Source of the DNA: Ilumatobacteraceae bacterium
GTDB taxonomy: Bacteria > Actinomycetota > Acidimicrobiia > Acidimicrobiales > Ilumatobacteraceae
DNA length: 21,080 nucleotides
Reading direction: 5' to 3'
NCBI GenBank assembly: GCA_007117775.1
Contig: SKFX01000077.1
Span: forward strand, 1-21,080
In this document: piece after piece, positions 14,969 to 21,080 of the stretch
Position numbering within the stretch: the first letter of the stretch is position 1
How the letters are laid out: each line of letters opens with the position of its first letter
The notes under the pieces: model-generated
Seen by the model: the letters and a program-made list of their open reading frames with translations, nothing else
Databases searched by the model: none
Told to the model about the DNA's origin: nothing
Program-made: the position numbers and the translations under genes

Positions 14969-15153
14969 GCGCTCTCGAACCGGTCGCGGTGATCGCCGTG
15001 TTCGCCTTCGCCGCCTCGGTCGCGCTGGTACTCGGTGCGAAATGGCTCGGCCGGATCGGGATCTCGCGCCCAGCGGGTTCGCGGCCCGGTGAACTGGGCG
15101 ATGCTCGCGACGACCTGGAGTGGTCGCCGCCATGGGAGGACCGTCGTGGTTGA
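14965..15153 (+). CDS. Small single-span membrane protein in mrp operon
   Basis: 62 residues starting at an ATG that overlaps the previous stop by 4 bases (ATGA). One hydrophobic segment is clear (about 6-26, VAVIAVFAFAASVALVLGA), followed by a short cytoplasmic-looking tail ending DDLEWSPPWEDRRG. I do not recognise a family. The following gene begins inside it, overlapping by 8 bases, with that gene's ribosome binding site GGGAGGA inside this coding sequence. This tight coupling between two D-like genes argues it is real and an accessory subunit or assembly factor of the antiporter (inference). Confidence 0.75.
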   Translation: MSALEPVAVIAVFAFAASVALVLGAKWLGRIGISRPAGSRPGELGDARDDLEWSPPWEDRRG

Positions 15154-16834
15154 GTTCCATCCCGGCCTCATCTTGTTGATCGGTGCTGCGGTGGTCGTCA
15201 TGGTCAGCCAGCGCACTGCGGTGGTGGTCGCAATCGCGACTGCGGCGATCGCACTGGTGGCGGCACTGTCCCTCGGTGAAGACGTGACGTGGAACTACGA
15301 CTTCTACGGCATCGATCTGGTGGCGATGCGCGTCGACGCGCTGTCGACACCGTTCATGCTCGTGTTCGCGATCGTCGCACTCGTGGCGATGATCTACGGC
15401 TCCACCACGATGAGCCGGACCGAACTGGCCGCCGGTCTTGCGACCGCGGGTGCCGGTATCGGCGTGGTGCTCGCCGGTGACCTGCTGACGCTGTTCATTT
15501 TCTGGGAACTGAAGGTGACGACCGTGGTGGTGTTGATCGCAGCGCGGTCGCGCGCCGGCTCGGCAGCGGCCGCGATGCGCTATCTGCGCGTCCACCTGAT
15601 CGCCGGAGTGGTGCTGTTGGGCGGGGTCATCTGGCTGGCGGTGCGCAGCGGATCACTGGCGTTCGAGGAGGTGCCGTGGTCCGGGCCGGGATGGCTGATC
15701 CTCGGCGGGTTCGCGTTCTGCGCCGCTGCGGTGCCGTTCCATGCCTGGCTGCCCGATGCCTATCCGGCCGCCACGGTGGCGGGCACGGTGATCCTGAGTG
15801 CCTACACCACCAAATCCGCCGTATATGCGTTGGCGCGCGGGTTTCCAGGCACCGAGCTGTTGATCTGGGTCGGGGTCACCATGGCGGTGGTCGGGGTGAT
15901 CTTCGCGATCCTGGAAGACGACATCCGCCGATTGCTCAGCTATCACATCGTCAGCCAGGTCGGCTTCATGGTCACCGCCATCGGCGTCGGCACCGCAGCG
16001 GCGATCAACGGCGCCACCGCGCATGCCACCGCCCACGTCCTCTACAAGGGGCTGTTGCTGATGGGTGCCGGAGCGGTGCTGTACGCGACCGGCCGCAGCC
16101 GTACCAGCGAGCTCGGCGGACTGGCGCGGGCCCTGCCGGTGGTGCTCGTGCTCTATCTCGTCGGCGCCTTCTCGATCTCGGGTGTGGCGGGGTTCAGCGG
16201 CTTCCCGGCCAAGGAACTGGCGGTGGCATCGGTGGGCTCGGGTGGTGAGACCACCGCACAGTGGCTGTTGAAGTTCGCCTCGGTCGGCACCTTTGCGAGT
16301 GTGGCGCTGAAACTGCCGGCGTTGACGTTCTTCGGAACACCACGCTCGGCATCGGTGCTGCGCCGGGTGCCGGTGATGATGTACGCCGCCATGGGTGTCG
16401 CTGCGATCGCCAACATCGCCATCGGTGTGCGACCGGGTCTGCTGTTCGACCGGTTGCCGACCGCAGAGGCCTTCAACGCCTATACCGGCGCGAAGCTCGC
16501 CGAGTCGTTCGCGCTGTTGGCCGCCACCACTGCCGGTGTGTGGCTGCTGCGCAGCCGCCTCGCCCCGAAGGCGACGACCAGCCTCGACACCGATGCGTTC
16601 TATCGCGAATTGCCGGCGCGCCTGCGAACTCGCTTCGCCACCGAGGCCGCGCCGGGAACTGTTTCAGATGCGCCAGCCGATCGAGTCTGGCGCTGGCCGA
16701 GCCTCGGAGCATGGGCACCGGAGCGATTCGCCCCCGGCCCGGTGGCACCGGGATGGCTGCTCGGCAGCACGATCGCCGCCGCGATGGTGCTGGTGCTCGC
16801 AGCCATCGTGATGAGAGGTGTGGTGATCGGCTGA
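15146..16834 (+). CDS. Mrp antiporter D-like subunit, divergent second copy
   Basis: 562 residues from GTG 15146, with GGGAGGA 5 bases upstream. Upstream in-frame codons lie out of frame within the 62-aa gene and are rejected. It is a NuoL/M/N-family membrane protein: Glu121 (FIFWELKVTTVV) is kept, Lys223 (AYTTKSAVYALAR) and a Lys in HVLYKGLLLMGAG are kept. At the central helix, where relatives have a Lys (KAAVMPLHGWLP in the first copy, KMAIFPLHVWLP in the third), it reads CAAAVPFHAWLPDAY with Cys192. The C-terminal 130 residues carry a long polar region (about 475-535) before a final membrane helix, absent in the other two. It is likely a membrane-arm subunit with altered or no proton transfer through the central site. 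Confidence 0.9.
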   Translation: MVEFHPGLILLIGAAVVVMVSQRTAVVVAIATAAIALVAALSLGEDVTWNYDFYGIDLVAMRVDALSTPFMLVFAIVALVAMIYGSTTMSRTELAAGLATAGAGIGVVLAGDLLTLFIFWELKVTTVVVLIAARSRAGSAAAAMRYLRVHLIAGVVLLGGVIWLAVRSGSLAFEEVPWSGPGWLILGGFAFCAAAVPFHAWLPDAYPAATVAGTVILSAYTTKSAVYALARGFPGTELLIWVGVTMAVVGVIFAILEDDIRRLLSYHIVSQVGFMVTAIGVGTAAAINGATAHATAHVLYKGLLLMGAGAVLYATGRSRTSELGGLARALPVVLVLYLVGAFSISGVAGFSGFPAKELAVASVGSGGETTAQWLLKFASVGTFASVALKLPALTFFGTPRSASVLRRVPVMMYAAMGVAAIANIAIGVRPGLLFDRLPTAEAFNAYTGAKLAESFALLAATTAGVWLLRSRLAPKATTSLDTDAFYRELPARLRTRFATEAAPGTVSDAPADRVWRWPSLGAWAPERFAPGPVAPGWLLGSTIAAAMVLVLAAIVMRGVVIG

Positions 16835-17400
16835 TGACACGCGACCTCGTGCGCCGCACCACCGTCGTCCAAGCTCTGGTGCTGTTCGGATTCTGGTTCG
16901 CCCTGTCGGGGCGCACCGATCCGCTGTTCCTCGTGACCGGCGCGATCACCGCCATCGGTGTCACCGCGCTGACCTCACGGATCACCCGGGCGTGCCTACG
17001 ACCCGATGCCGACCACGTGGCGATCACGCGGATCCCGCTCGCGCTGTTGCGGGCGATCGCGTTCATGTTCTGGATGGCCGGCCGGATCCTGGTGGCCAGT
17101 GTGCAATTGGCACGCATCGTGCTGTCGCGCGAGATGCCGCTCGAGCCGTGTTCGGTGCGCTTCCGCACCGATCTGCGCAGTCCTCTGGCGCGCACGGTGC
17201 TGACCAACTCGATCTCGCTGGTGCCTGGGACCCTGACCGTCGACATCGATGGCCCGGTGATCCTCGTGCACGCCCTCTCACCGTCGCAGGTGACCGACCT
17301 GGTGACCGGTCGGCTGCAGAACAAGGTCGCCCATATCTTCTTGGAACAGGATCAGCCCGCCCTCGATCCATCGCTCATCGTGCAAGGTGACCCCGAATGA
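16834..17400 (+). CDS. mrpE: Mrp antiporter subunit E
   Basis: 188 residues, starting at ATG 16834 which shares one base with the previous stop (TGATG). Two or three N-terminal hydrophobic segments (QALVLFGFWFALSG, then LFLVTGAITAIGVTAL, then a third around LLRAIAFMFWMAGRILVASV) precede a soluble alpha/beta domain with TVLTNSISLVPGTLTVDI, the conserved MrpE signature. MrpE is needed for assembly and stability of the Mrp complex in studied species. Order E-F-G following D-like genes is the normal Mrp arrangement. Ends with a 4-base overlap with mrpF. Confidence 0.93.
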   Translation: MTRDLVRRTTVVQALVLFGFWFALSGRTDPLFLVTGAITAIGVTALTSRITRACLRPDADHVAITRIPLALLRAIAFMFWMAGRILVASVQLARIVLSREMPLEPCSVRFRTDLRSPLARTVLTNSISLVPGTLTVDIDGPVILVHALSPSQVTDLVTGRLQNKVAHIFLEQDQPALDPSLIVQGDPE

Positions 17401-17702
17401 GCGTGCTGTTGTTGGTCCTGGCATTCGTGATCGGCGCCCTGACGATCACCGCGGTGTTCGGTGTGGCGCGCGGCCCCACGGTGATCGACCGGCTGTTGTC
17501 ATCATCGTTCGGTGCGGTCTCCTCGGTGGTGCTGTTGATGCTGATCGGTTTCATCTTCGGCCGACCGGAATTGTTCATCGATATCGGTCTGTCATACGCC
17601 CTGCTGGCGTTCTTGTTCCCACTCGCATTCGCCCGCTACCTCGAAGCGCGTCGCGCCTCGGGTCGGCCGGCCGAGCCGCCGAGGCGGGAGGGAGCGCCAT
17701 GA
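17397..17702 (+). CDS. mrpF: Mrp antiporter subunit F
   Basis: 101 residues with three membrane helices. ARGPTVIDRLL near residues 24-34 is the hallmark of MrpF (RGPT.xDR), followed by SSVVLLMLIGFIFG and FIDIGLSYALLAFLFPLAFARYLE. Start ATG overlaps the mrpE stop by 4 bases. The C-terminal tail is short, basic and Pro-rich (RRASGRPAEPPRREG) and its codons contain GGGAGGGA, the ribosome binding site for mrpG. Confidence 0.94.
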   Translation: MSVLLLVLAFVIGALTITAVFGVARGPTVIDRLLSSSFGAVSSVVLLMLIGFIFGRPELFIDIGLSYALLAFLFPLAFARYLEARRASGRPAEPPRREGAP

Positions 17703-18067
17703 TCGATGCCATCGCCGCCGTGCTGCTGCTCGCCGGCACCAGTTTCCTCGCGATCAGCGCACTCGGCCTGGCGCGCTTCCCGGACTTTTGGACCCGCGCC
17801 CATGCTGTCGCCAAGGCCGAGACCCTCGGTCTGGTGCTGGTGTTCGCCGGATTGATCGTGCTGAACCGGTTCGGGCCCGGCAGTCTGCAACTCGCGCTGA
17901 TCGCCGGATTCTCGCTGTTGGTGAATCCGACCGCGATCCACGCCTTGGCGCGCTCGGCAGCACACAACGATGAGCAACTCGGCGATGATGCTCCCCGAGA
18001 CGCCGGCCTCGGGGGTATCTCCGCTGACGGTGCGACCGACGCGGCCCATGGTGGTGAGACATCGTGA
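17699..18067 (+). CDS. mrpG: Mrp antiporter subunit G
   Basis: 122 residues from ATG 17699, overlapping the mrpF stop by 4 bases with GGGAGGGA upstream. LARFPDFWTRAHAVAKAETLG (about 27-47) is the MrpG signature (RxPDxxtRxHAxxKxxTLG), flanked by membrane helices. After PTAIHALARSAAHN the protein ends in a polar, Gly/Asp-rich tail of about 30 residues, longer than the core family needs. An upstream in-frame extension exists but falls over mrpF and is rejected. Confidence 0.92.
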   Translation: MIDAIAAVLLLAGTSFLAISALGLARFPDFWTRAHAVAKAETLGLVLVFAGLIVLNRFGPGSLQLALIAGFSLLVNPTAIHALARSAAHNDEQLGDDAPRDAGLGGISADGATDAAHGGETS

Positions 18068-18591
18068 TCTGGCAGTTGGACCTGTTGCTGTTGGTGCTGT
18101 TGACCGCATGTGCGGTGATCGCGGTCGTGGTGCGCTCGATGATCGCCACCGTCGCGGTCCTCGCGGCATTCAGCCTGTTGGTGGCACTGCTCTTCGCCGG
18201 TATGGGCGCTCCTGATGTGGCCTTCGTCGAAGCGGTGCTCGGGTCGGCGTTCGTGGGGGTGCTGTTGCTGATCGCGGTGCTCGCCACCGGAGACCGCCCC
18301 GCCGGCCGCGATCGACGCGCCGCGTGGATCGCGGGGCCGTTGGTGGCGGTGTTCGCAGTGTTGTTGTTGGTTGCCAGCGTCGACCTGCCCGACCGCGGCG
18401 ATCCGAATGCACCAGCGGCCGTCGGTGTCGCCACGCAGTATGTCGAGCGATCGCTCGCCGACTCCGAGACCCCGAACGTGGTCACCGCCATCCTGGCCGA
18501 CTACCGATCGATGGACACCTTGGGTGAGACGCTCGTGGTGTTCACCGCCGCACTGGCCGCTGCGCTGATCCTGCGTCGGAGGACACCATGA
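18064..18591 (+). CDS. Detached MrpA C-terminal module (DUF4040 + MbhE-like)
   Basis: 175 residues from GTG 18064, overlapping the mrpG stop by 4 bases. The first half has the DUF4040/MbhD pattern GAPDVAFVEAVLG at 48-60, with conserved Glu56 in a membrane helix. The second half has the MbhE pattern TPNVVTAILADYRSMDTLGE near 136-155. In standard Mrp operons these two parts are the C-terminal end of the long MrpA; in membrane-bound hydrogenases they are separate subunits. Here they form one standalone protein, so the operon lacks a full-length MrpA. These segments correspond to the NuoJ-like part of complex I and join the MrpC region in the cation/proton path. Confidence 0.9.
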   Translation: MIWQLDLLLLVLLTACAVIAVVVRSMIATVAVLAAFSLLVALLFAGMGAPDVAFVEAVLGSAFVGVLLLIAVLATGDRPAGRDRRAAWIAGPLVAVFAVLLLVASVDLPDRGDPNAPAAVGVATQYVERSLADSETPNVVTAILADYRSMDTLGETLVVFTAALAAALILRRRTP

Positions 18592-19025
18592 TCGGTCGCC
18601 ATCCGAGCGAGAACGTACGCGTCGTCGCGTCGCTCGGAATGCCGTTCATCCTGGTCTTCGGCGTCTATGTCATCGCCCACGGCCACTACGGCCCCGGCGG
18701 TGGTTTCGCCGGAGGTGTGATCCTCGCGGTCGGGATCGTTCTGGCCCGCCTGACCACCGCACCCGAACTGCTCGAGCGCGCCGTACCGCCGATTGCGGCG
18801 GTGATCTCGATGATCGTCGGCATGGGTGTGTTCTTGGCCGTCGCGATCATCCCGTTGGTCTTCGGAGGCGAACTGCTGGACTATGCGGCCATCGAGGGCA
18901 CCGGTCTCACCGATTCGCGTCTGCGCTATCTCGGGATCATGGTGGTCGAGTTCGCCGTCGGCGCCGTGGTGTTCGGTGGGATCCTGTCGATCTTCGATCG
19001 ACTCGCGAGTCAGGTGAAGCAGTGA
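18588..19025 (+). CDS. mrpB: Mrp antiporter subunit B (MnhB)
   Basis: 145 residues starting at ATG 18588, with GGAGGA 4 bases upstream and a 4-base overlap with the preceding gene. HGHYGPGGGFAGGVILA at 31-47 is the MnhB signature (HGHxxPGGGFxGG). Four membrane helices are apparent. The MGVFLAVAIIPLVFGGELLDY loop and the final VVEFAVGAVVFGGILSIF helix agree with the family. Length is normal. Confidence 0.94.
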   Translation: MIGRHPSENVRVVASLGMPFILVFGVYVIAHGHYGPGGGFAGGVILAVGIVLARLTTAPELLERAVPPIAAVISMIVGMGVFLAVAIIPLVFGGELLDYAAIEGTGLTDSRLRYLGIMVVEFAVGAVVFGGILSIFDRLASQVKQ

Positions 19026-19453
19026 TGGCCGAGTTGATCGCGGATCGCTATATCTACCTGTTCGTGGTGGCGCTGTTGTCGCTCGGTCTGTTCGCACTGC
19101 TGACCGAACGCCATCTGGTCAAAAAGCTCGTCGGCCTCGTGCTGTTCCAGACCGCGGTGTTCCTCTTCTTCATCGAGGGCAGTGTGCGACGCGACGGTGA
19201 TGTGCCGGTCATCGACCCCGAGATCGGATCCGATCCCACCGCCTATGTGAACCCGCTTCCGCATCTGCTGATCCTCACCGCGCTCGTGGTCGGTGTGGCG
19301 GTGATCGGGGTCGCACTCGCGCTCATCGTGGTGATCCGCCGCGCCTACGGCACCCTCGATGATGTCGAGATCGCCGAGCAGACCGCCAGCGAACAGGCGA
19401 CGATCGACACGGCGGAACGCGAGCGGACCGGTACCGCCGGAGCCGGGTCATGA
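19025..19453 (+). CDS. mrpC: Mrp antiporter subunit C (MnhC, NuoK-like)
   Basis: 142 residues from ATG 19025, sharing one base with the mrpB stop; a GTG one codon earlier (19022) is an equal alternative. Three membrane helices, the last with NPLPHLLILTALVVGVA, the MrpC/NuoK signature (family usually DPLPQALVLTAIVI, so Gln is His here). The loop after the second helix is long (RRDGDVPVIDPEIGSDPTAYV), typical of MnhC. A polar tail of about 30 residues rich in Glu, Ala and Thr follows the last helix. AGGTGA 8 bases upstream is a plausible ribosome binding site. Confidence 0.91.
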   Translation: MAELIADRYIYLFVVALLSLGLFALLTERHLVKKLVGLVLFQTAVFLFFIEGSVRRDGDVPVIDPEIGSDPTAYVNPLPHLLILTALVVGVAVIGVALALIVVIRRAYGTLDDVEIAEQTASEQATIDTAERERTGTAGAGS

Positions 19454-20934
19454 CCTCCACCCTCCCGGCACTGTTGCCGATCGTGCCCTTCGTCGGTGCA
19501 GTGCTGGCAGCGATCGCGTCGATCACCGTGGCGCGTGCCGGCCAGTGGATCGCTGCGGCCACTGTGGTGACCGTGACCGTGCTGGCCACATGGGGTCTGG
19601 TGCGCGCCGTCGACGTCGGTGCACTGACCCACCCGCTCGGCGGATGGGCGGCACCGCTCGGCATCGAGTACGTGCTCGATCCGCTGTCTGGATTCGTGGC
19701 GGTGCTGATCGGCGTCATCGCCTTGTTCGTCGTGGTGTATCCACCCGATGTCGGGTTCGGTCTCCGGCCCGAATCAGGGGTGTTCCTGTATCCGCTGGTG
19801 CTGTTGCTGGTGGGAGCGCTGATGGGCGTGGCGGTGGCCGGCGACCTGTTCAACCTGTTCGTCAGCCTCGAGATCTACTCGATTGCGTCCTATGCCCTGA
19901 TCGCATTGGGCGGGCCCGCCGCTGCGGTGGCGAGCTACCGCTATCTGCTGATCGGCACGGTCGGCTCCAGCCTCTATCTGCTCGGGGTCGGCTTCATCTA
20001 CTTCACCACCGGGACCCTGTCGATGGAGACGGTCGGCCCGGCACTGGCGCAGTTGACCGGTTCACCCACCACCGCCGCCGCGGTGGCGCTGATCGTCATC
20101 GGCCTCGGGATCAAGATGGCGATCTTCCCGTTGCATGTCTGGCTTCCCGATGCCCACAGCCACGCCCCGCCGGCGGTCGCTGCACTGTTGGCCTCGGTGC
20201 AGGTCAAAGTCGCCGCGTACGCCCTGATCCGGATCCTGCTCGATGTCTTCGGTCCGGTCTATGTGACCGTCGATGTGCCGGTGATGACACTGTTGGTCTG
20301 GTTCGGTGCGGCCGGCATCGTGGTCGGGTCTGCGATGGCGATCCGCCAACGGGATATCAAGCGCATGCTCGCGCATTCGACCGTCGCCCAGCTCGGCTAC
20401 ATCGCTGTCGGGATCGGTCTCGCGACACCGCTGGCGCTGATCGGTGCGCTGTTGCATGTCGTCAACCATGCGGCCATGAAGGCCCTGTTGTTCTTCGTCG
20501 CCGGCGCGGTGATGGACCGCGCCGGCACCAAGAAGATCGCTCAGTACGCCGGATTGGGGGCCGCGATGCCGGCCACCATGGCGGCGTTCAGCATCGCGGC
20601 GGTGTCGATGGTGGGTCTGCCGCCGACGGCCGGGTTCATCTCCAAGTGGTATCTGGTGTCGGGTGCCGTCGAGGTCGACAACTGGCTGGTGGCCATCATC
20701 ATCGTCGCATCCAGCGTCATGACCCTGGCCTATTTCCTGCGCGTCATGGAATCGATCTGGTTCCGCCCACCGGCCGATGACGCCCCGGTCCCCGCCACCG
20801 ACATCCGCGAATCACGACCGGTGATCGTGGCCCTCGTCGTGCTGTTGGCCGTCGCCGTGATCGGCCTCGGCCTCTTCAGCGTGGTCATCGTCGATCAGGT
20901 GCTCGAACCGGTCGCCGTGCGGTTGCTCGGCTGA
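19450..20934 (+). CDS. mrpD: Mrp antiporter subunit D
   Basis: 494 residues, ATG overlapping the mrpC stop by 4 bases. This is the most canonical of the three D-type proteins: Glu141 (FVSLEIYSIASYALI), Lys222 (GIKMAIFPLHVWLPDAHS), Lys in SVQVKVAAYAL and in NHAAMKALLFF, and HSTVAQLGYI. Together these form the charged axis that moves protons in MrpD and NuoL/M/N. The order B-C-D matches classical mrp operons. It ends the operon; a weak hairpin begins at its stop codon. Confidence 0.95.
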   Translation: MTSTLPALLPIVPFVGAVLAAIASITVARAGQWIAAATVVTVTVLATWGLVRAVDVGALTHPLGGWAAPLGIEYVLDPLSGFVAVLIGVIALFVVVYPPDVGFGLRPESGVFLYPLVLLLVGALMGVAVAGDLFNLFVSLEIYSIASYALIALGGPAAAVASYRYLLIGTVGSSLYLLGVGFIYFTTGTLSMETVGPALAQLTGSPTTAAAVALIVIGLGIKMAIFPLHVWLPDAHSHAPPAVAALLASVQVKVAAYALIRILLDVFGPVYVTVDVPVMTLLVWFGAAGIVVGSAMAIRQRDIKRMLAHSTVAQLGYIAVGIGLATPLALIGALLHVVNHAAMKALLFFVAGAVMDRAGTKKIAQYAGLGAAMPATMAAFSIAAVSMVGLPPTAGFISKWYLVSGAVEVDNWLVAIIIVASSVMTLAYFLRVMESIWFRPPADDAPVPATDIRESRPVIVALVVLLAVAVIGLGLFSVVIVDQVLEPVAVRLLG

Positions 20935-20947
20935 GTGTCCGACTCAG
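20931..20947 (+). terminator. Weak hairpin at end of mrp operon
   Basis: CTGAGT (20931-20936, including the mrpD stop codon) pairs with ACTCAG (20942-20947) across GTCCG. No T-run follows. It may help end transcription, but a factor-dependent terminator or nothing specific is equally possible. Confidence 0.25.
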
Positions 20948-21014
20948 ATGGGAACAGCATCGCGCCACTAGGTTGACGCTGTCGGGGATACGCGACCCGG
21001 CTGCAGAGGGGGCA

Positions 21015-21080
21015 ATGATGCAACGACCGCTGGTGAGCGCAGACGATCTCGCCGGGCCAGACGGCCCGGCATGGTTCAAC
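21015..21080 (+). CDS. Start of an unrecognised gene, cut by window end
   Basis: ATG ATG at 21015-21020 follows AGAGGGGG, a strong ribosome binding site 2-5 bases upstream depending on the ATG used. The visible 22 residues read MMQRPLVSADDLAGPDG and on to AWFN, open to the window edge. PLVSADDLA recalls the first segment of some sulfurtransferases, but too little is present to name it. TTGACG at 20973 and TAGGTT at 20969-20974 are possible promoter pieces, not a convincing pair. Confidence 0.65.
   Translation, partial: MMQRPLVSADDLAGPDGPAWFN

Noticed and set aside
19359..20780. 473-codon plus-strand frame inside mrpD
   Set aside because: Arg-rich, low-complexity translation offset from the well-conserved mrpD frame; a shadow ORF. 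The 13807-15153 frame is likewise a shadow except for its last 62 codons, which are the small membrane protein.
13463..20934. Respiratory complex I or membrane-bound hydrogenase operon
   Set aside because: E, F, G and B signatures are Mrp-specific, and no peripheral NADH, quinone or nickel-iron module genes are present in the window.

Overview
The window is high-GC, densely packed bacterial DNA. Genes often overlap by 1 to 4 bases, GTG starts occur, and several -10-like hexamers sit 6-7 bases before a start codon, as expected of leaderless transcripts. This fits an actinobacterium; an Acidimicrobiia-type host is a guess from gene content only. I see no rRNA, tRNA, CRISPR array, insertion sequence or prophage gene.

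Region A (1-4329) is an oxidation cluster. A leftward operon runs SDR (3062-2277), ThuA-like protein (2277-1588), SDR (1588-824) and a cytochrome P450 that leaves the window at base 1. A second, paralogous P450 (3109-4329) is read rightward from a 46-bp divergent gap. Both P450s carry His at the usual acidic position of the I-helix oxygen-activation motif.

Region B (4349-13048) couples uptake to oxidation. One leftward operon encodes a lipoprotein solute-binding protein, a double-NBD sugar-type ABC ATPase, its permease, a molybdenum hydroxylase large subunit of the AYRGAGR type, and its 2Fe-2S small subunit. No FAD (CoxM-like) subunit is present. Divergently lie a TrmB-type regulator and, overlapping it by 4 bases, a VOC-fold protein. 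The simplest reading is a regulated import-and-hydroxylate pathway for an unidentified small organic compound. A perfect 13-bp GCGA-tetraloop hairpin sits at the translation start region of the ATPase gene.

Region C (13049-13462) holds no clear gene. It has a candidate 37-codon leaderless ORF and several stem-loops ahead of the next operon.

Region D (13463-20934) is a ten-gene operon for an Mrp-type cation/proton antiporter, with every junction overlapping: D-like, 62-aa membrane protein, second D-like, E, F, G, the separated C-terminal part of MrpA (DUF4040/MbhE), B, C and D. There are three NuoL/M/N-type subunits rather than the usual two, no full-length MrpA, and one of the three has Cys instead of the conserved Lys. 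A further rightward gene starts at 21015 and is cut by the window end.
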